In this document: piece by piece, positions 7,973-17,654 of the stretch
Position numbering within the stretch: the stretch's first letter is position 1
How the letters are laid out: every line of letters begins with the position of its first letter
From: Desulfuromusa kysingii
Lineage (GTDB): Bacteria; Desulfobacterota; Desulfuromonadia; Desulfuromonadales; Geopsychrobacteraceae
Length of the DNA stretch: 64,000 bases
Direction of reading: 5' to 3'
Assembly: GCF_900107645.1 (NCBI RefSeq)
Contig: NZ_FNQN01000003.1
Span: 372,001 to 436,000, forward strand
Notes under the pieces: generated by a model
What the model was told of the DNA's origin: nothing
The model's input: the letters and a program-made list of their open reading frames with translations, nothing else
Database searches by the model: none
Program-made: the position numbers and the translations under genes

Positions 7973-10900
7973 ATGAAAGTGACTGTGACCCGAGGTGGTC
8001 GAACGTCAGAGGAGAGAGAGATTCTTCTTCGATCCGAAACGATTGAAAAAGAGTTGATCCGCCAGGGGCAAGAAGCTGGCCTTTCTGTAGATTTAGCGTT
8101 GGCTAATATTTTGCGGCAAGAGATTCCGGAAAATTATTTATCTTCTCTCTCTTTGTCTGATCTGGTGGCGAACCTTCTGCAAGCGAGCAAGTTTCTATCT
8201 TCGCATCGTACGGATGAAATTGTCGTTAAGTTACAGGCTCAGGAGACGCCTGGTCATTATTATCTTTTTACGAACTCACCAGATGCTAATCACATATTTT
8301 TCTCGCTTCAGGAATACCTCCATCGTCGTTCCTTACACTTCCGGGTGTTTTGTCACCCCATTCTCTCTGTCGTGCGTGAAGACGGTCTCCTGAAAAGGGT
8401 TTCTGAAGGGGAAAATAACCTACCGCAGGAATCATTTATCTGGATGGAATTGGAGCGTCTTCCTGTCCATAAAGTTGCTGATTTGGAGCAAGCCATTCGG
8501 ACTATTATCTCCTCAGCCGTCAACATTCATCAACATCGACCGGCGATGTTGCAGAAGCTTACTGATCTGGGGAAAATTGCTGGGTTGAGTCAATATCAAG
8601 ATCTTTATCAATGGTTACAACAAGAAAATTTCATCCCAGTTGCCAGTCGCAGCTACACCTATGCCAAAGGTGCTGATGCCAGCCATTTTTACGAGGAGAA
8701 ATCTGAAGCTTTAGGTTTAGAGCAATTCTACGATCGGGCTTTTTATAAGGATCATCAGTCAGTTACTTTAACTCCGGAGAATGTTTTTCCTCTCTTGGGT
8801 CATGGCAAGAATGTTGACCTGGAGACGACCGAATTACGTTGCCCGTTGCACCGATTTGAGCGCTTGACCTACCTTGGCTTCCGTGAAGAGTTAGGCGATG
8901 ACCAGTATCGTGAACACTGCTTTTGGGGCTTTTATACCCAGAAGAGTATTGATGAAAACACCTTTGCTATTCCAGCGCTGAAGCAACGAATTGAGCTGGC
9001 ACAACAACAACTGAATATCCCTCCAGCCTGTCATAATTATTTGAAAACGATACAAATTATCAACAGTTTTCCGAAAATTGAACTGTTTTTGATGGGGGAT
9101 GTAGAGCTGCGGCGCATGCTCCGTTCATTCACCCAGATGCACCGTCAAGCCGGTGTCAAAGTAGTTGTCGCTCCCAGCGCGTCAGAGGTCGCTTTAACCC
9201 TGATGTTGATCATGCCCAATGACTACTATCTGCCGGAACATATTGAACGGATGGAGCTCTACTTAAGACGCTACTTCCGTGCACTCTCGGTGGAATCCCG
9301 CTTGATTCATCTCGCTTCTGACTATTTGAGCCTCCATGTCAATCTGCAGCTGCAGGACAAAGATATCAAGATTGATTTGGTTCAACTGGAGCAAGGCTTA
9401 ACCAAGGTAACGATGCCGTGGAAGTTGAAGTTCAGAGCTTTACTTGAGAAAAATTTTGCCGAAGATTCTTTCTCTACCTGGGAACGCTACAGCAAGGCAT
9501 TCAATAAAGATTATCGTGCTCGGACTCATCCTCGGTTTGCCGTTCGCGATGTCTATAACATTGAAAAATTGTTGCATGACAAACGTGATGCTTTTGATCT
9601 TTGGGGACCTTTTCACGAAGATGACGATTACTATCGGCTGCAATATTATAGCTTCAGTCGCAGTTACTTGAATGATTTGATGCCGTTCTTGCAAAATCTG
9701 GATCTGCGGGTTTTACATGAGGTCGATTCAGATCTTCTGGTAGATACATCAAAAATCTATATTAAGAGTTTTGCCATCAAGCCTAACGCTGAAAACAGCT
9801 TGCCGTTTAAACAGATTAAATCCTTATTGTTAGAAACGCTGCGGGCGATGCGCAACCAGGAGGTAGAGAATGATTATCTCCATCGTCTGCAACCGTTGAC
9901 AGGGCTCTCATGGCGAGAGATCGATGTTTTCCGCGGCTATCGAAACTATTATTTCCAATTGGGGAGCCCCTTTACCAAGAAGCGGGTTGCCGATGCGTTG
10001 GTGAATAATGCCAAAGTGGCACTGCTGTTGTACCGGTATTTCGAAGGGCGTTTCAAACCCTCTCCAAAGCTTGCCGATCCGATGACTCGCGAACTTGAAG
10101 TTCTCTCCCCCATCCGGCAGCAATTGGTGACAGCTCTTGAGGTTGTCAGTGATCCCAATGAAGATAAAATCCTGCGGACACTGTTTAACCTGATTGATTC
10201 AACCATACGAACCAACTTCTTCCTCCGTTATCAACAGGACGATTACTTTTTCTCCTTTAAAGTTAATGCGTTGGGCGTTATTGACATGCCATCACCGCGA
10301 CCACTTTATGAAGTGTATGTCCATTCTGCAACGATGGAAGGGCTCCATCTGCGTGGTGGTAAGGTTGCTCGTGGCGGAATCCGCTGGTCCGATCGCCCTG
10401 ATGACTTCAGAACCGAAGTCCTTGGTCTGGTCAAGGCACAGATGACTAAAAATGCTGTTATTGTTCCAGAAGGCTCCAAAGGGGGTTTCTTCACCAAGCG
10501 ATACAGTGCTGACCGGGATGAGATGGGACAGATTGTCAAGGAGGCTTATCAGACGCTGATGCGTGGATTGTTGGATCTGACTGACAACCGGACAGAGAAA
10601 GATATCATCCAGCCCGAAGGGCTCATAACTTATGATGATCTTGACCCCTATCTGGTTGTTGCTGCTGATAAAGGGACGGCTCATCTTCCCGATACAGCCA
10701 ACGCCGTCAGTGAATCCTATGATTTCTGGTTGGGCGATGCCTTTGCGAGTGGCGGTTCTCATGGCTATGACCATAAACAGTTGGGGATCACTGCACGGGG
10801 TGCTTGGGAAAGTGTCAAACGCTCTTTCCGGGAAATGGGGCATGATATTCAGACACAGCCATTCACCGTTGTGGGGATTGGTGATATGAGTGGTGACGTT

Positions 10901-12739
10901 TTTGGTAATGGGATGTTGTGTTCACGACAAACCAAGTTGCTGGCTGCCTTTGATCATCGCCATATTTTCCTCGATCCTAATCCCGATACAGAGATCTCGT
11001 ATCAAGAGCGGCAACGTTTATATGATCTGCCCCGTTCCTGTTGGGATGATTATAACAAGGAGCTTATCTCTGCTGGCGGTGGGGTGTATTCTCGTCAGTT
11101 AAAAGAAATTCCTTTATCTCCCGAGGTTGCCGAGTGGCTTGGTGTTCGCCAGGGGAGTATCGACGTTCCTGGATTAATCAAGCTGCTGTTGAGGGCAAAA
11201 GTTGACTTGCTCTGGAATGGTGGCATTGGCACCTATGTTAAATCTTCACTGCAAAGTAATGAAGATGTTGGTGATCGTGCGAACGATCCGGTGCGGATTG
11301 ATGGTATTGAGATTCGTGCCAAGGTCGTTGGTGAAGGTGGTAATCTGGGGTTAACCCAACTCGGACGGATTGAATATGCCTTAAATGGTGGGCGTGTTAA
11401 CACTGATGCCATTGACAATTCTGCCGGTGTTGATACTTCTGACCACGAAGTCAATCTGAAGATCCTCTTGCGTCAGTTGCGATTCGAAGGGCACCTTAAA
11501 AACTTGGAAGATGGATACGAGCTACTGGGTGAGATGGAAGAGACTGTGTGCCAGGATGTTCTGGCTAACAATTATACCCAGACCCTTTCCCTCTCTCTGG
11601 ATGAGATGCGTTGTCGTGACGATGTTGAACCCTATCTGGAATTGATTGACCGTTTGGTCAGCTCTGGATTGCTTGACCGCCGTGGTGAATTCTTGCCCAG
11701 TCGCAAAGAGGTTTCGAACCGACAACCCAACCGCCTGTTGCGGCCCGAGTTTTCGGTATTGTTAGCTTACAGCAAGATGTATTTGTTTAAAGCTCTGCTT
11801 GATTCTGAAATGCCGGAAAATAGTGTTGTTTCAAAATTGTTATTTGATTATTTCCCACAACAGGTGATCGATCGTTATTCAGACTCATTGAAACGTCACC
11901 CGTTAGCGAAGGAGATATCCGCGACCATTTTAACCAACCGGGTGATTGATCAGGCTGGGAGCGCTTTCCTGCAAACGACAAGTCGGATGACCGGTTGTCC
12001 TCAGGTCGAGGTTGCTAATGCCTATCTGATCTTCGACAACCTGTTGACAGGTCATGAGCTGCGACAGGCTGTTTTTGCTCTGGACAATAAAATGTCAGCA
12101 GAAAAGCAGTATCAACTGCTGCTGAAACTCGAAGATTTGCTCAGTTTCTTCTGCTCTTATGCGCTCAGTAATGGCATGACCATTCCATCATCAGAGCAAG
12201 ATCTGGAACGTATTGCAGGACAATTACAAGAATACGCAATGTTGTTGTCCAAGGTTCTCCCTGCTGAGTCCTGGCAGCAATGCAAACAATTCCAGAAAGA
12301 ATTGCAGGAGTGTGGATTAGCTAAAGAGGTTGCTTATAAGTTTGCTGTCCTTGATAGCTTGACAGACTTTTTACCGCTTATTTGTATGTTAGAGACGTCA
12401 GGGCAAAACCTCGAGCAACTTGCCAAGATCAAAGTTCTCGTTGATGCCAAGGTGAATAGTTCAGTGATCTACCAGTTATTGGACAAAGTTCCAGTGGTAG
12501 ATAGTTGGGATCGTCGTGCGCGAGAATCTCTCGTTAGTTCGCTGCATGCTGTCAATGTCAGAATCATTCAACAAGTTGCGTTGGATGCTGCCGGACAACC
12601 AGAGAATTTCTTCTCGAAGCGGCGGCAGAAGATGCGGATATTTGAAGGGTTGAGGCAATCTTTGATTAATGAAGTGCCGCGCAATTTCCATCCGTTTACG
12701 GTGTTGTTGCGTTCATTGGAGAGTCTCCTGACGGCCTAA
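7973..12739 (+). CDS. Large NAD-specific glutamate dehydrogenase
   Basis: 1588 residues, matching the ~1600-residue GDH-180 family (PF05088, 'GdhB' of Pseudomonas, Gdh of Streptomyces). Oxidatively deaminates glutamate to 2-oxoglutarate with NAD. The catalytic core is in the C-terminal half: RGGIRWSDRPDDFRTEVLGL near residues 800-820, KAQMTKNAVIVPEGSKGGF, and the NAD-binding GIGDMSGDVFGNGML. The N-terminal ~700 residues are the regulatory, ACT-like portion seen in this family. GGGGAG stands 6 bases upstream of the ATG. It is monocistronic, bounded by terminators on both sides. Confidence 0.95.
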   Translation: MKVTVTRGGRTSEEREILLRSETIEKELIRQGQEAGLSVDLALANILRQEIPENYLSSLSLSDLVANLLQASKFLSSHRTDEIVVKLQAQETPGHYYLFTNSPDANHIFFSLQEYLHRRSLHFRVFCHPILSVVREDGLLKRVSEGENNLPQESFIWMELERLPVHKVADLEQAIRTIISSAVNIHQHRPAMLQKLTDLGKIAGLSQYQDLYQWLQQENFIPVASRSYTYAKGADASHFYEEKSEALGLEQFYDRAFYKDHQSVTLTPENVFPLLGHGKNVDLETTELRCPLHRFERLTYLGFREELGDDQYREHCFWGFYTQKSIDENTFAIPALKQRIELAQQQLNIPPACHNYLKTIQIINSFPKIELFLMGDVELRRMLRSFTQMHRQAGVKVVVAPSASEVALTLMLIMPNDYYLPEHIERMELYLRRYFRALSVESRLIHLASDYLSLHVNLQLQDKDIKIDLVQLEQGLTKVTMPWKLKFRALLEKNFAEDSFSTWERYSKAFNKDYRARTHPRFAVRDVYNIEKLLHDKRDAFDLWGPFHEDDDYYRLQYYSFSRSYLNDLMPFLQNLDLRVLHEVDSDLLVDTSKIYIKSFAIKPNAENSLPFKQIKSLLLETLRAMRNQEVENDYLHRLQPLTGLSWREIDVFRGYRNYYFQLGSPFTKKRVADALVNNAKVALLLYRYFEGRFKPSPKLADPMTRELEVLSPIRQQLVTALEVVSDPNEDKILRTLFNLIDSTIRTNFFLRYQQDDYFFSFKVNALGVIDMPSPRPLYEVYVHSATMEGLHLRGGKVARGGIRWSDRPDDFRTEVLGLVKAQMTKNAVIVPEGSKGGFFTKRYSADRDEMGQIVKEAYQTLMRGLLDLTDNRTEKDIIQPEGLITYDDLDPYLVVAADKGTAHLPDTANAVSESYDFWLGDAFASGGSHGYDHKQLGITARGAWESVKRSFREMGHDIQTQPFTVVGIGDMSGDVFGNGMLCSRQTKLLAAFDHRHIFLDPNPDTEISYQERQRLYDLPRSCWDDYNKELISAGGGVYSRQLKEIPLSPEVAEWLGVRQGSIDVPGLIKLLLRAKVDLLWNGGIGTYVKSSLQSNEDVGDRANDPVRIDGIEIRAKVVGEGGNLGLTQLGRIEYALNGGRVNTDAIDNSAGVDTSDHEVNLKILLRQLRFEGHLKNLEDGYELLGEMEETVCQDVLANNYTQTLSLSLDEMRCRDDVEPYLELIDRLVSSGLLDRRGEFLPSRKEVSNRQPNRLLRPEFSVLLAYSKMYLFKALLDSEMPENSVVSKLLFDYFPQQVIDRYSDSLKRHPLAKEISATILTNRVIDQAGSAFLQTTSRMTGCPQVEVANAYLIFDNLLTGHELRQAVFALDNKMSAEKQYQLLLKLEDLLSFFCSYALSNGMTIPSSEQDLERIAGQLQEYAMLLSKVLPAESWQQCKQFQKELQECGLAKEVAYKFAVLDSLTDFLPLICMLETSGQNLEQLAKIKVLVDAKVNSSVIYQLLDKVPVVDSWDRRARESLVSSLHAVNVRIIQQVALDAAGQPENFFSKRRQKMRIFEGLRQSLINEVPRNFHPFTVLLRSLESLLTA

Positions 12740-12751
12740 AGATGAAAACAT

Positions 12752-12787
12752 AAAAGAAGGGCGGAGAGCATTCGCCCTTCTTTTATG
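12752..12787 (+). terminator. Strong terminator after NAD-GDH
   Basis: A perfect 12-bp stem, AAAAGAAGGGCG (12752-12763) with CGCCCTTCTTTT (12773-12784), nine-base loop, 12 bases after the stop. The A-run/T-run flanks make it usable in both directions. Confidence 0.85.
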
Positions 12788-12789
12788 AG

Positions 12790-13020
12790 CTGACAGAAAA
12801 CTTGTGAACATATCTATATGGTTTTCTGCATGGACACTTGAAAGTAGCTGTGTTATATCCAATTGGAAGGCAATAGACCCGGGACGCGTACTGGAGTCGA
12901 TGATGTTGTCTTCGGGAAACACGTAAATACCGCCTAGATCGATGGACTGGGACGGAAGGTAAATAAAAACAAGCATGTTTGCTTTGTGTCTGCCTTTCGT
13001 TCGTGCGAAGGGCTTTTTTT
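12790..13020 (+). ncRNA. Structured panB leader (possible pan-motif-type attenuator)
   Basis: This ~230-base gap between the GDH terminator and panB is not coding. It holds (i) a hairpin CAGAAAAC/GTTTTCTG (12794-12801 with 12821-12828); (ii) GGAAGGC-aat-AGAC (12865-12878), which can pair with GTCTGCCTTTC (12988-12998); (iii) hairpin ACAAGCA/TGCTTTGT (12970-12985 region); (iv) an intrinsic terminator at 12992-13020 whose left arm is the same GCCTTTC used in (ii). The two pairings exclude each other, the layout of a transcription attenuator. 'Pan motif' RNAs upstream of panBCD are reported from deltaproteobacteria, but I could not verify that consensus; a free-standing ncRNA is the alternative. 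Confidence 0.45.
12992..13020 (+). terminator. Intrinsic terminator in the panB leader
   Basis: Stem GCCTTTCG (12992-12999) with CGAAGGGC (13006-13013), loop TTCGTG, then seven Ts. It ends 22 bases before the panB start codon, so transcripts must read through it, or start after it, to express panBC-panP. Confidence 0.75.
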
Positions 13021-13042
13021 ATTTCTAATGGAGATAAATACT

Positions 13043-13846
13043 GTGACGAAGCGCAATACAATACTCGACATCGGATTGATGAAACAGAAACAAGAGAAAA
13101 TTACAGTTTTAACCGCCTACGATTATCCTTTTGCGCAACTTATGGATCGCGTCGGCATTGATGCCATTCTTGTTGGTGATTCGGTCGGTTCGGTATTTTC
13201 CGGTTATGATAATACCTTGCCGGTTACCCTTGAGGAGATGCTGTACCATACCAGGGCGGTTGTTCGGGGAGCTCATCAGGCGCTGATTATTGCTGACATG
13301 CCATTTATGTCCTACCAGGTTGATATCCGTGATGCACGCTTAAATGCCGGGCGTCTGATTAAAGAGGGTGGGGCGCAAGCGGTCAAGCTTGAAGGTGGTG
13401 AACATATGGCGACAACAATCCGCGCCATAGTCGATATTGATATCCCTGTTTGTGGTCATATTGGTTTGACGCCGCAATCCATTCATCGTATGGGGGGATT
13501 CAAAGTTCAAGGTCGTGAAGATGAACAAGCGCGACAGATTCTTGCCGATGCCAAAGCTGTTGAAGCTGCTGGGGCTTTTGCTCTCGTGCTTGAAGCGATC
13601 CCCCGGGAACTTGCAAAAATGGTTACCGATGCTGTCAGTATCCCCACGATTGGCATCGGAGCTGGTGCTGACTGTGACGGTCAAGTGCTGGTGATCCATG
13701 ATATTCTTGGTCTCTGCGATAAATATTCACCTAAGTTTGTGAAACGCTACGCTGATATTTCGACGACTATTACAGCGGGGATTGAAGAATACATCAAAGA
13801 AGTTAAAGAGGGTGAGTTTCCAACCACAGCACATTCATTTAAGTAG
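13043..13846 (+). CDS. panB: 3-methyl-2-oxobutanoate hydroxymethyltransferase
   Basis: 267 residues from a GTG start at 13043, chosen because GGAG (13030-13033) precedes it at 9 bases and the resulting N terminus (TKRNTILDIGLMKQKQEK) aligns with known PanB proteins; a longer frame would run back through the leader terminator. Adds a hydroxymethyl group from methylene-THF to 2-oxoisovalerate, the first step to pantothenate. Metal and substrate motifs LVGDSVG, KLEGGEH, GHIGLTPQS and GIGAGADCDGQ are intact. panC follows after 8 bases. Confidence 0.95.
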   Translation: MTKRNTILDIGLMKQKQEKITVLTAYDYPFAQLMDRVGIDAILVGDSVGSVFSGYDNTLPVTLEEMLYHTRAVVRGAHQALIIADMPFMSYQVDIRDARLNAGRLIKEGGAQAVKLEGGEHMATTIRAIVDIDIPVCGHIGLTPQSIHRMGGFKVQGREDEQARQILADAKAVEAAGAFALVLEAIPRELAKMVTDAVSIPTIGIGAGADCDGQVLVIHDILGLCDKYSPKFVKRYADISTTITAGIEEYIKEVKEGEFPTTAHSFK

Positions 13847-13854
13847 AGATTATT

Positions 13855-14709
13855 ATGGATATTATCAACACCATTGATGAATTGGATAAGAGGGTTGTTG
13901 CGGCGCAAGAAGCAGGGCAAAAGATTGCTTATGTGCCGACCATGGGATTTCTCCACCAGGGGCACCTATCGCTTCTGAAAGAGGGGCGTAAACGGGGTGA
14001 TCTGTTGATCCTCTCTATTTTTGTCAACCCGACCCAGTTTGGCGAGGGTGAAGATTTTGAAGATTATCCGCGTGACCTGCAACAGGATAGCGCTGTCGCT
14101 CAAGCGGCAGGTGTCGATATTATCTTTGCTCCGACGGCAAAGGAGATGTACCCAGCGGGCTATGCAACTTATGTGAATGTTGAGGGGATCACCGAAACTC
14201 TCTGTGGAGCAAGTCGACCGGGGCACTTTCAAGGTGTCTGTACGGTTGTCAGCAAATTTTTTAACCTTGTCCAGCCACAGGTTGCCATCTTTGGTAATAA
14301 GGACTTTCAACAATTGACGGTGATCAAGAGGATGGTTAAGGATCTGCATATCCCGGTAGAAATCGTCGGGGTCCCCATCTTTCGTGAAGAAGATGGTTTG
14401 GCGATGAGTTCTCGCAATTTGTATCTGCAACCACAACAACGCAAGCAAGCACTAGTCCTGTCACGATCTTTGGCGCAAGCACAAGAGCTTGTCGCGCAGG
14501 GAGAAACCGATTCAGCGGTTATTATTGCACAATTAAAAGCAGAGATAGAGCGTCAACCCGATGCCCGTATCGACTACATCAAAGTTTGTCATCAGTTGAC
14601 CCTGAAAGATCAAGAGATTGTGGATGCCGACTCGGTCCTTTTCCTCGCTGTCTATATCGGTACGACCCGCTTGATTGATAATGCTTATCTGGTATCAGAT
14701 CATGACTGA
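13855..14709 (+). CDS. panC: Pantothenate synthetase
   Basis: 284 residues. Condenses pantoate with beta-alanine at the cost of ATP to give pantothenate. The nucleotidylyl-transferase signature VPTMGFLHQGHLSL (HxGH), FGNKDFQQLTVIKRM, and MSSRNLYL (KMSKS-like) are present; length is typical. It lies 8 bases after panB and its stop overlaps the start of the next gene by 8 bases, so panB, panC and panP form one translationally coupled operon. Confidence 0.96.
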   Translation: MDIINTIDELDKRVVAAQEAGQKIAYVPTMGFLHQGHLSLLKEGRKRGDLLILSIFVNPTQFGEGEDFEDYPRDLQQDSAVAQAAGVDIIFAPTAKEMYPAGYATYVNVEGITETLCGASRPGHFQGVCTVVSKFFNLVQPQVAIFGNKDFQQLTVIKRMVKDLHIPVEIVGVPIFREEDGLAMSSRNLYLQPQQRKQALVLSRSLAQAQELVAQGETDSAVIIAQLKAEIERQPDARIDYIKVCHQLTLKDQEIVDADSVLFLAVYIGTTRLIDNAYLVSDHD

Positions 14710-16330
14710 TACTGCTCTCGCAAACTTAGAAAATCTGTATCGTATCTTTACGGTACCAGAAGCCCCAGATTCCACTTTAGGGGCAGTTGATCAGGCGATC
14801 AGTGAAAATGTTGCCGATTTTCTCCAAAAACATATTGTTGCTTTAGAGCGTAGTTTGGATGACATCGAAAATGATTTCACGGCCTCCAAGATCCCTGAAG
14901 AGCCCTCCTTTGTTTCTGACTATGCTGAGTTTGTTAAGCAAAAGTTGGTTGCCCAATCGGTACACACAGCGGCGCCAGGTTTCGTTGGTCACATGACTTC
15001 AGCGCTCCCTTACTTTATGTTGCCGTTATCGCGGATCATGACCGCTTTGAATCAGAATCTGGTCAAGGTCGAAACCTCAAAAGCGTTTACGCCGATGGAG
15101 CGACAGGTGCTGGCTATGATGCATCACCTGATATATGGTCAAACTGAAGGTTTTTATAACCAGTGGATCCACGACAGTCAATCGGCTTTAGGTGCCTTTT
15201 GTTCTGGTGGCACTATCGCCAATACCACTGCACTTTGGGTTGCCAGAAACCATCTGTGTGCTCCAGACGGTGAATTTTCCGGGATTGCCAAAGCCGGTCT
15301 ATTCAAGTCGCTGCAACACCTTGGTTGTGATGGCCTTGCCATTCTGGTGTCACGGCGTGCCCATTACTCTTTCGGTAAAGCAGTTGATCTGCTGGGGATC
15401 GGTCGAGACAACTTGGTGCTGGTCGATATTGATTATGATAGCCGGATCGACATGCAGGCCCTGCGGGCTGAGTACCTTAAACTGCAACAGCAGAATATCC
15501 GCCCCCTCGCTGTGGTGGGGATTGCCGGAACCACCGAAACTGGACATGTCGACCCCCTCAATGAACTAGCTGATTTTGCAGCAGAGATTGGTTGCCATTT
15601 TCACGTCGATGCGGCTTGGGGTGGACCAACTCTGTTTTCTGATCGTCATCGGCATTTGTTGGCTGGAATTGAAAGAGCCGATTCTGTGACGATTGATGCC
15701 CATAAACAACTGTATGTCCCGATGGGGGCCGGGATGGTGCTGTTTAAAGATCCACTCGCTCTGTCGGCGATTGAACATCACGCGAATTACATTTTGCGCC
15801 ATGGTTCCAAAGATCTTGGCAGTCATACTCTCGAAGGGTCACGCCCAGGGATGGCGATGTTGGTCCATGCCGGATTGTCAATCATTGGACGCAAAGGTTA
15901 TGAACTCCTGATTGATCTGGGGATCGAGAGGGCGCGCCATTTTGCCGATTTAATAAACCAACATCCCAACTTTGAACTCATCACTGCTCCAGAATTAAAT
16001 ATTCTCACCTATCGCTATAACCCTGCATGGTTACAAGATAAAATGGGGCAGCTTGATAAGGATCAACAGCAGAAGGTGAATTGCTTGTTGGACTTAGTCG
16101 TTCAGGAAGTTCAAAAGCGGCAGCGTGAAGCAGGGAAGACATTCGTTTCCCGAACAAGACTCCTTTCTGCCCTCTATCCTGATGGACAGATTTCCGTATT
16201 TCGCTCCGTATTGGCAAACCCTCTGACGACTGATGAGATCCTGTCGGTCGTTTTGCAAGAACAGTGTGCAATCGTCAAAGAGACCGAAGTCCAGAATCTG
16301 ATGACCGAAATAGAACAAATTTGCGGCTAA
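14702..16330 (+). CDS. panP: PLP-dependent aspartate 1-decarboxylase (PanP type)
   Basis: 542 residues from ATG 14702, overlapping the panC stop. Group II PLP decarboxylase fold with the Schiff-base lysine in DAHKQLY (K335), PLP-contacting HVDAAWGGP upstream, and FCSGGTIANTTALW. Its place directly after panBC matches the PanP family described in Vibrio, which makes beta-alanine from aspartate in bacteria lacking pyruvoyl PanD. The assignment rests on family resemblance plus operon context; glutamate decarboxylase-like activity is the main alternative. Confidence 0.8.
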   Translation: MTDTALANLENLYRIFTVPEAPDSTLGAVDQAISENVADFLQKHIVALERSLDDIENDFTASKIPEEPSFVSDYAEFVKQKLVAQSVHTAAPGFVGHMTSALPYFMLPLSRIMTALNQNLVKVETSKAFTPMERQVLAMMHHLIYGQTEGFYNQWIHDSQSALGAFCSGGTIANTTALWVARNHLCAPDGEFSGIAKAGLFKSLQHLGCDGLAILVSRRAHYSFGKAVDLLGIGRDNLVLVDIDYDSRIDMQALRAEYLKLQQQNIRPLAVVGIAGTTETGHVDPLNELADFAAEIGCHFHVDAAWGGPTLFSDRHRHLLAGIERADSVTIDAHKQLYVPMGAGMVLFKDPLALSAIEHHANYILRHGSKDLGSHTLEGSRPGMAMLVHAGLSIIGRKGYELLIDLGIERARHFADLINQHPNFELITAPELNILTYRYNPAWLQDKMGQLDKDQQQKVNCLLDLVVQEVQKRQREAGKTFVSRTRLLSALYPDGQISVFRSVLANPLTTDEILSVVLQEQCAIVKETEVQNLMTEIEQICG

Positions 16331-16335
16331 AACCT

Positions 16336-17622
16336 ATGGATACCAACTTGGGATGTATTTACACCGCAAAATTTCTGCTCTCTGGAGATGCTCCACTTCT
16401 CGAGGGCGGCGCGTTACTTGTCCATAGGGGGAGAATCGTCACTACCGGTCCTCTTTCTGAGGTCATAAAAAATCATCCCGGTTTAGAGGTCGTTGATTAT
16501 GGTGATGCTCTTATCGTCCCGCTTCTGATCAATGCCCACACCCATCTCGAATTGACTGATTTTCCTCTGTGGAATGCTGGGGCAGGGGAGGAGCCACCTC
16601 CCAAAGATTTTGTTGCCTGGATTCTGCGGCTGATCGGGGTTAAACAAAAACTTAAAGAGAGCCACTATCGTTATTCATTGCGCAACGGTATTGCTCAATC
16701 TATTGCTGCGGGGACAGGAACTGTTGGTGACATCCTCTCACAACATGCGCAGAGATATAACTTCAAGGGGTGTCCCTTATCGGGAGTATTGTTTCTTGAA
16801 ACTCTTGGTCAGGATCCTGCGATCATCCTCCGGCTGAAGAACGGGTTGGATGAAGCGTTAGACGATGAAACTATTGACTCGCTGGCATTAGGTATCTCAC
16901 CCCATTCCCCTTACACGATCAGTCGAGATTATCTGCAGAGCCTCTACCACAACTGTCAGTCACGAAAAATTCGCTGTACAACTCATGTGGCTGAATCGCC
17001 TGATGAGGTCGATTTTGTTGAGCAAGGTACGGGGTCGTTGGCTCACCGACTCTACCCCTATATTGGCTGGGAGCAATATCTGCCACAACCCACCGGATTA
17101 CGGCCCCTTCAGTATATTGAGCAACAGGGTGGACTGTTTCCGGAGAACCTGCTTGTCCATGGCGTGCAACTTAGCACTGATGACATTGCCCTATTGGCAA
17201 AAAATCAGATGTCTTTGGCCCTTTGTTCCCGTTCAAACGCAAAGCTCAATGTGGGCAAAGCTCCTGCGGGAGCTTTACATCGCGCCGGGGTCAATTTAGC
17301 TTTGGGAACCGACAGCTTGGCCAGTTGCGACAGTCTCTCTATTTGGGACGAAATGGCTTTTGCCCACCAGTGGTTTGAGGGGGAACTTGACGCACCCACA
17401 TTATTCCATATGGCAACTCGAGGGGGAGCAAAAGCGCTAGGGATGGAAAAGGAAGTCGGGGCACTAAATATAAAAATGAGAGCCGGATTCCAGGTCCTCC
17501 GGCCAAAAACAAGTGTTGCCAGGAACGAAATTTTCGATTATTTTGTATCTCCTGCCTGTGCAAATGATATTATCCAAGTGTATCATCATGGTCAACCGCA
17601 GTTGCCGAACATAAACCTCTGA
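16336..17622 (+). CDS. Amidohydrolase/deaminase of the chlorohydrolase-like family
   Basis: 428 residues from ATG 16336, 5 bases after panP. Metal-binding HTH at 68-70, second-shell His at 217 (THVAES), and the NAKLNVGKAP ... LGTDSLASCDSL segment near 310-330 give the set of a mononuclear-metal deaminase (cytosine deaminase/MtaD/SsnA/aminofutalosine deaminase group). In this lineage, which is thought to use the futalosine route to menaquinone, MqnX-like aminofutalosine deaminase is one plausible identity, but nothing in the neighbourhood (panBC, smpB) supports a specific substrate. Confidence 0.75.
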   Translation: MDTNLGCIYTAKFLLSGDAPLLEGGALLVHRGRIVTTGPLSEVIKNHPGLEVVDYGDALIVPLLINAHTHLELTDFPLWNAGAGEEPPPKDFVAWILRLIGVKQKLKESHYRYSLRNGIAQSIAAGTGTVGDILSQHAQRYNFKGCPLSGVLFLETLGQDPAIILRLKNGLDEALDDETIDSLALGISPHSPYTISRDYLQSLYHNCQSRKIRCTTHVAESPDEVDFVEQGTGSLAHRLYPYIGWEQYLPQPTGLRPLQYIEQQGGLFPENLLVHGVQLSTDDIALLAKNQMSLALCSRSNAKLNVGKAPAGALHRAGVNLALGTDSLASCDSLSIWDEMAFAHQWFEGELDAPTLFHMATRGGAKALGMEKEVGALNIKMRAGFQVLRPKTSVARNEIFDYFVSPACANDIIQVYHHGQPQLPNINL

Positions 17623-17654
17623 TTCAATTATTCATTTAAGTTGTTGGTATCATT

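Noticed and set aside
12850-13013. 6S RNA or GEMM riboswitch in the panB leader
   Set aside because: The conserved central bubble of 6S and the GEMM tetraloop-receptor core could not be recognised; the attenuator interpretation explains the pairings better.
12783-13061. Minus-strand frames of 87 and 92 residues in the panB leader
   Set aside because: They cross two terminators and the structured leader; no ribosome site or recognisable motif.
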